A stretch of 7,942 bases of DNA, taken from Corynebacterium accolens (GTDB lineage Bacteria; Actinomycetota; Actinomycetes; Mycobacteriales; Mycobacteriaceae). Made by a program: the position numbers and the translations under genes. The stretch is taken from assembly GCF_030515985.1 (NCBI RefSeq), contig NZ_CP100376.1, positions 1,344,468 through 1,352,409 on the forward strand, written 5' to 3'. This document shows, piece after piece, positions 5,453-7,942 of this stretch (within the stretch, counting starts at the first letter, position 1; each line of letters begins with the position of its first letter). A model generated the notes under the pieces. It made no database searches. It was given only the letters and a program-made list of their open reading frames with translations, and was not told where the DNA came from.

Positions 5453-6292
5453 ATGCGCCTTGTGAGCAAATACATTGCTGCAGCTTGCGGAGCAGTCATG
5501 CTCGCTACTGGTCTTTCCGGTGTCGCGTCAGCCGCACCGACCGGTAATCTCGTCACGCTCGGTGACTCCTACTCCGCTAACCCTGACCAAGTCCGGAATA
5601 CCTTACGTGGGGTTCCTGGCGCAACCGATAACTATCCCCAACGCGAGGGGTGCCTTCAGGCGCCTAATAACTGGCCGCGGAAGCTTGCTGCAAAGACGAA
5701 TCGACCACTGGCCGATTGGTCCTGCACCGCTCAGACTTCCAACACCATGAATCAACGCTTGGACCGGGCTATTGCCAACGGTGACGTCCGCAACGACTCT
5801 ACCGTCGTCATCGCTGTAGGAATGAATGACTACGGTCCATTTAACTTCGATGTGTTGAAGAGTTCTCCGGATATCCCGAAAAACGTCCACGACAACTATG
5901 TGAACCGTCTGCGGGAAGCTGGCGACAAGATTCACCGTGCAGCACCGGGAGCTAAGATCGTTGTATCGGGCGCGCTACCCACGGTGGATCGTGAACACGC
6001 AACCTTCTGCGCAGTCAATGTGATTCCGAACCGCCCAGGCGGTATCTACGTCCCAATCCTGCGGGATGTCGAAAATTGGAACCGCGCTAACCAAATCGAG
6101 GCGGCTAATTCCATTGGGGCGACCTACGTTGACATGATTGATGGCGCTCGCGGCCATGATACATGTGCTCCAGATGCCCAGCGTTGGGTTGCCGGTTTGA
6201 TTGACACCACGACGCCGAACTACAACATGAACTTCCATCCGTCGGATGCAGGCTCCGAGTACATGGCCAACACTCTTTTGGCTCACGTATAA
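5453..6292 (+). CDS. Secreted SGNH/GDSL-type esterase or lipase
   Basis: This is a 279-residue hydrolase exported by a signal peptide: Arg2 and Lys6, a hydrophobic core at 8-24, and a cut near ASA-AP at 27/28. The ATG at 5453 is chosen because GAAAGGAAA lies just upstream; a TTG at 5435 would put that site inside the gene. Block I is VTLGDSYS with nucleophile Ser39. Oxyanion residues are expected around Gly and Asn in the 88-100 and GMND (123-126) regions. The catalytic His is His262 in NFHPSDAG. The Asp usually found three residues before this His is replaced by Met259, so it may work as a Ser-His dyad helped by a backbone group, as reported for some Streptomyces esterases. Four cysteines in the mature part (67, 91, 186, 238) suggest two disulfides. 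It probably cleaves acyl esters outside the membrane; the substrate is unknown. It stands alone, between IS debris and two terminators. Confidence 0.9.
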   Translation: MRLVSKYIAAACGAVMLATGLSGVASAAPTGNLVTLGDSYSANPDQVRNTLRGVPGATDNYPQREGCLQAPNNWPRKLAAKTNRPLADWSCTAQTSNTMNQRLDRAIANGDVRNDSTVVIAVGMNDYGPFNFDVLKSSPDIPKNVHDNYVNRLREAGDKIHRAAPGAKIVVSGALPTVDREHATFCAVNVIPNRPGGIYVPILRDVENWNRANQIEAANSIGATYVDMIDGARGHDTCAPDAQRWVAGLIDTTTPNYNMNFHPSDAGSEYMANTLLAHV

Positions 6293-6310
6293 GTATTCGA
6301 AGCTCTTTTA

Positions 6311-6354
6311 ATTGGAGACAGTGGTTTCCAATTCTGCCCCTGTCTCCAATTTTT
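6311..6354 (+). terminator. Intrinsic terminator, first of a tandem pair
   Basis: ATTGGAGACAG (6311-6321) pairs perfectly with CTGTCTCCAAT (6340-6350) across an 18-base loop and is followed by TTTT. It lies 18 bases after the stop of the SGNH hydrolase and ends its transcript. Confidence 0.85.
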
Positions 6355-6394
6355 AGACCTTCACCGGTGGAAAGCACGGGTGAAGGTCTTTTTA
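6355..6394 (+). terminator. Intrinsic terminator, second of a tandem pair
   Basis: AGACCTTCACC (6355-6365) pairs perfectly with GGTGAAGGTCT (6379-6389), and the T-run is TTTTT. It abuts the first terminator with no gap. The tandem pair seems to insulate the hydrolase gene from the convergent ABC importer operon, which ends at 6450. On the minus strand neither stem has a T-run, so they are poor terminators for that operon. Confidence 0.88.
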
Positions 6395-6449
6395 TATTTT
6401 CGATCTAAGCCCGCCGGCAGTTGTAGGCGTGCATGGGGGTGTGGCGTAG

Positions 6450-7262
6450 CTAGATATTAGCGCCAGAGGGGACAACGAGTGGGCCTCCTGTAACCGGATC
6501 TTCAATAACCAAAGCGTTTAAGTTGAATGCGGCGTGAAGTAATTGAGGAGAAATGATCTCCTTGGGCGCCCCGGTTGCAATGATTTTCCCTTGGTTCATT
6601 GCAATCAAATGGTCGCTATATCGAATGGCTAAGTTGAGGTCATGTAAAACCATGACGATGCTGCGCCCCAGCTTTGTTCGCAGCGAACGAATGAGCTCGA
6701 GAATTTCGATGGACGTCGCCAAATCTAAGTATGTTGTGGGTTCGTCGAGGAACATAATCTCTGTGTCTTGAGCTAGAACCATGGAAATCCACACTCGTTG
6801 GCGTTGGCCACCGGAAAGTTCATTAATGGAGCGTTCGGCGAATTGAAGGGATCCGGTTTGTGTGAGCGCGGAATAAACCTCCTGCTCGTCGGTTGCTGAC
6901 CACTGGCGCAGCCATGATTGATGTGGATGGCGCCCGCGAGCGACAAGATCGGATACTAGTAAACCCTCTGGCGCAACGGGGGCCTGCGGCAACACACTAA
7001 TTTTTGTAGCCACATCCCTTCGGCGAAGTTCAGTGATATTGCGTTCACCTAACATGACAGTGCCACTTTCTAGGGGTAACAGTCTTGCGAGGCTGCGTAA
7101 GAGTGTTGATTTTCCGCACCCGTTGGGACCAACAATCGTAGTGACTTTGCCTTTCGGGAGTCTTACATCAATATTTTCAAGGATCGGAGTATTGCGCGCG
7201 TATCCTACGGTGAGGTTTGAGGCGGAAATTGCTGTGCGTGGGGAGTTTAATGGGGCAGACAT
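6450..7262 (-). CDS. Iron-siderophore-type ABC importer, ATP-binding protein (FecE/FepC-like)
   Basis: This 270-residue cytoplasmic ATPase powers a FecCD-type importer. All nucleotide-binding motifs are present: Walker A GPNGCGKST (45-53), Q-loop Gln93 in VLPQ, signature LSGGQ (149-153), Walker B IMFLDEP (169-175), D-loop YLDL (178-181) and switch His207 in VLHD. The sequence ARGRHPHQ after the Q-loop is characteristic of the iron-siderophore, heme and cobalamin ATPase group. The ATG overlaps the stop of the upstream permease gene (TAATG), so translation is coupled, with GGAAGG about 13 bases upstream as a distant ribosome binding site. Length is normal and no motif is damaged. Iron-siderophore is the likeliest substrate class in this lineage, but heme or cobalamin cannot be excluded from the ATPase alone. 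The operon promoter lies outside the window, so iron (DtxR) control cannot be checked. Confidence 0.93.
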   Translation of the reverse strand: MSAPLNSPRTAISASNLTVGYARNTPILENIDVRLPKGKVTTIVGPNGCGKSTLLRSLARLLPLESGTVMLGERNITELRRRDVATKISVLPQAPVAPEGLLVSDLVARGRHPHQSWLRQWSATDEQEVYSALTQTGSLQFAERSINELSGGQRQRVWISMVLAQDTEIMFLDEPTTYLDLATSIEILELIRSLRTKLGRSIVMVLHDLNLAIRYSDHLIAMNQGKIIATGAPKEIISPQLLHAAFNLNALVIEDPVTGGPLVVPSGANI

Positions 7263-7942
7263 TAAGCTGATTGGACCTTCCGATTTTGCTGAACAAGTAA
7301 ATAGAGCAGAAACAGGCCCCCAATTATCGAAGTAACGATTCCAACAGGAAGCTCGACCCCCAACAGAGCTTGAATGACGACGTCTGCGCCGAGTAGAAGA
7401 ATCGCTCCAGTAAAGGCGGAAGCTAGCAGCGGTGGTGTTGCGGTACGACAGACACGAAGTGCTATTTGAGGAGCAACAAAGGCTACAAAGCCAATGGGGC
7501 CTGCTGCGGAGACAGCAACGGCAGTCAACGCTACGGCGAGCATGAGTACAGAGAATTGCACCGCATTGAAACGAGAGCCAAGAGCTCTTGCCAAATCCTG
7601 GCCCAGTGCCGTGGGATGCAGTTGGTAACTAACCCATCCGAGGGTTGGTGCAGATATTATTAATGCAATAGCTACTGGAAAGGTAGTCGTCCAATTTGCT
7701 CGGTCTAATGAGCCAGTTAGCCAAAATTGAGCGACGGAGGCATCGTGCAATTGCGCACGAATCATGGCGAAGCTGATGTAACCAGACAACAGCGACGTAA
7801 TGATTATGCCCGAGAGTAAGAGCCTGAACGGGTTTGCGTCTCCTTTCCAGGAAAGAACCCACACGACGATGCTTGTACTGACAGCTCCGATAAAAGCGGC
7901 CAGTGGGACTCCAATGCCGGCCAACCAGCCTATGATGCCGGT
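7262..7942 (-). CDS. FecCD-family ABC importer permease, C-terminal part (5' truncated by window)
   Basis: The minus-strand frame is open from the window edge to TAA (7264-7262), about 226 residues. The apparent start at 7924 is an internal TTG; the frame continues upstream (TGIIGW). Family permeases are about 330-350 residues with ten spans, so roughly the last two-thirds is here. Landmarks are LAGIGVPLAAFIGA, FRLLLSGIIITSLLS (the usual 'L.L.G' span), QFWLTGSLDRANW (the WLxGSL motif), and LGQDLARALGSR, the cytoplasmic coupling helix region that contacts the ATPase. AAGPIGFVAFVAPQIALRV and the final LPVGIVTSIIGGLFLLYLLV are highly typical of FepG/FecD-like subunits. It transports a ferric-siderophore-type substrate across the membrane with the ATPase encoded immediately downstream. 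A second permease subunit and a binding protein would be expected upstream, outside the window. Confidence 0.94.
   Translation of the reverse strand, partial: TGIIGWLAGIGVPLAAFIGAVSTSIVVWVLSWKGDANPFRLLLSGIIITSLLSGYISFAMIRAQLHDASVAQFWLTGSLDRANWTTTFPVAIALIISAPTLGWVSYQLHPTALGQDLARALGSRFNAVQFSVLMLAVALTAVAVSAAGPIGFVAFVAPQIALRVCRTATPPLLASAFTGAILLLGADVVIQALLGVELPVGIVTSIIGGLFLLYLLVQQNRKVQSA

Noticed and set aside
6395..6449. Search for a terminator of the ABC importer operon on the minus strand
   Set aside because: No stem followed by a minus-strand T-run was found here. The two stems at 6311-6389 have T-runs only on the plus strand.
1..7942. CRISPR array, rRNA or phage structural genes
   Set aside because: No regularly spaced repeat-spacer units, rRNA-like sequence, or phage genes were seen. 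The only phased repeats are the three at 4383-4444.

Overview
The window looks like part of a Corynebacterium-type (high-GC Gram-positive) chromosome. The support is a UPF0182 membrane-protein gene with an acidic tail, an actinobacterial initiator tRNA, a secreted SGNH hydrolase with a four-cysteine mature domain, an actinobacterial secreted-protein module (PWAKD...TH...ISDP), and IS21- and IS256-type transposase remnants. Genus is inferred from overall resemblance; no search was run.

Layout. (1) Positions 2-1705 hold the 3' two-thirds or less of a UPF0182 family gene, closed by a hairpin. (2) Positions 1868-1944 hold an initiator tRNA(Met), followed by a strong GAAA-loop terminator. (3) Positions 1995-5440 form an accessory strip, visibly AT-richer in parts. 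It contains a stranded HNH-endonuclease tail on the minus strand, a possible 31-residue membrane peptide on the minus strand, a secreted Cys-rich protein followed by a three-helix membrane protein (plus strand, 2593-3751), two nested transposase remnants (about 3879-4940, minus strand), and an unresolved stretch 4945-5355. (4) Positions 5453-6292 encode a secreted SGNH esterase/lipase, followed by two tandem hairpin terminators. (5) Positions 6450-7942, on the minus strand, hold the end of an iron-siderophore-type ABC importer: a FecCD-family permease (cut by the window edge) translationally coupled by TAATG to its ATPase.

The most interesting unit is the pair 2593-3429 / 3476-3751. The first protein has a signal peptide, a middle domain that I recognise from many uncharacterised actinobacterial exported proteins, and a small C-terminal module of Gly/Ala-rich helix and four cysteines ending in Cys. 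The second is a small hydrophobic protein. A secreted antimicrobial or effector peptide with an adjacent immunity-like membrane protein is a reasonable hypothesis, but the sequence alone does not prove it. The surrounding IS remnants and HNH fragment fit a region that gains and loses cargo next to a tRNA.
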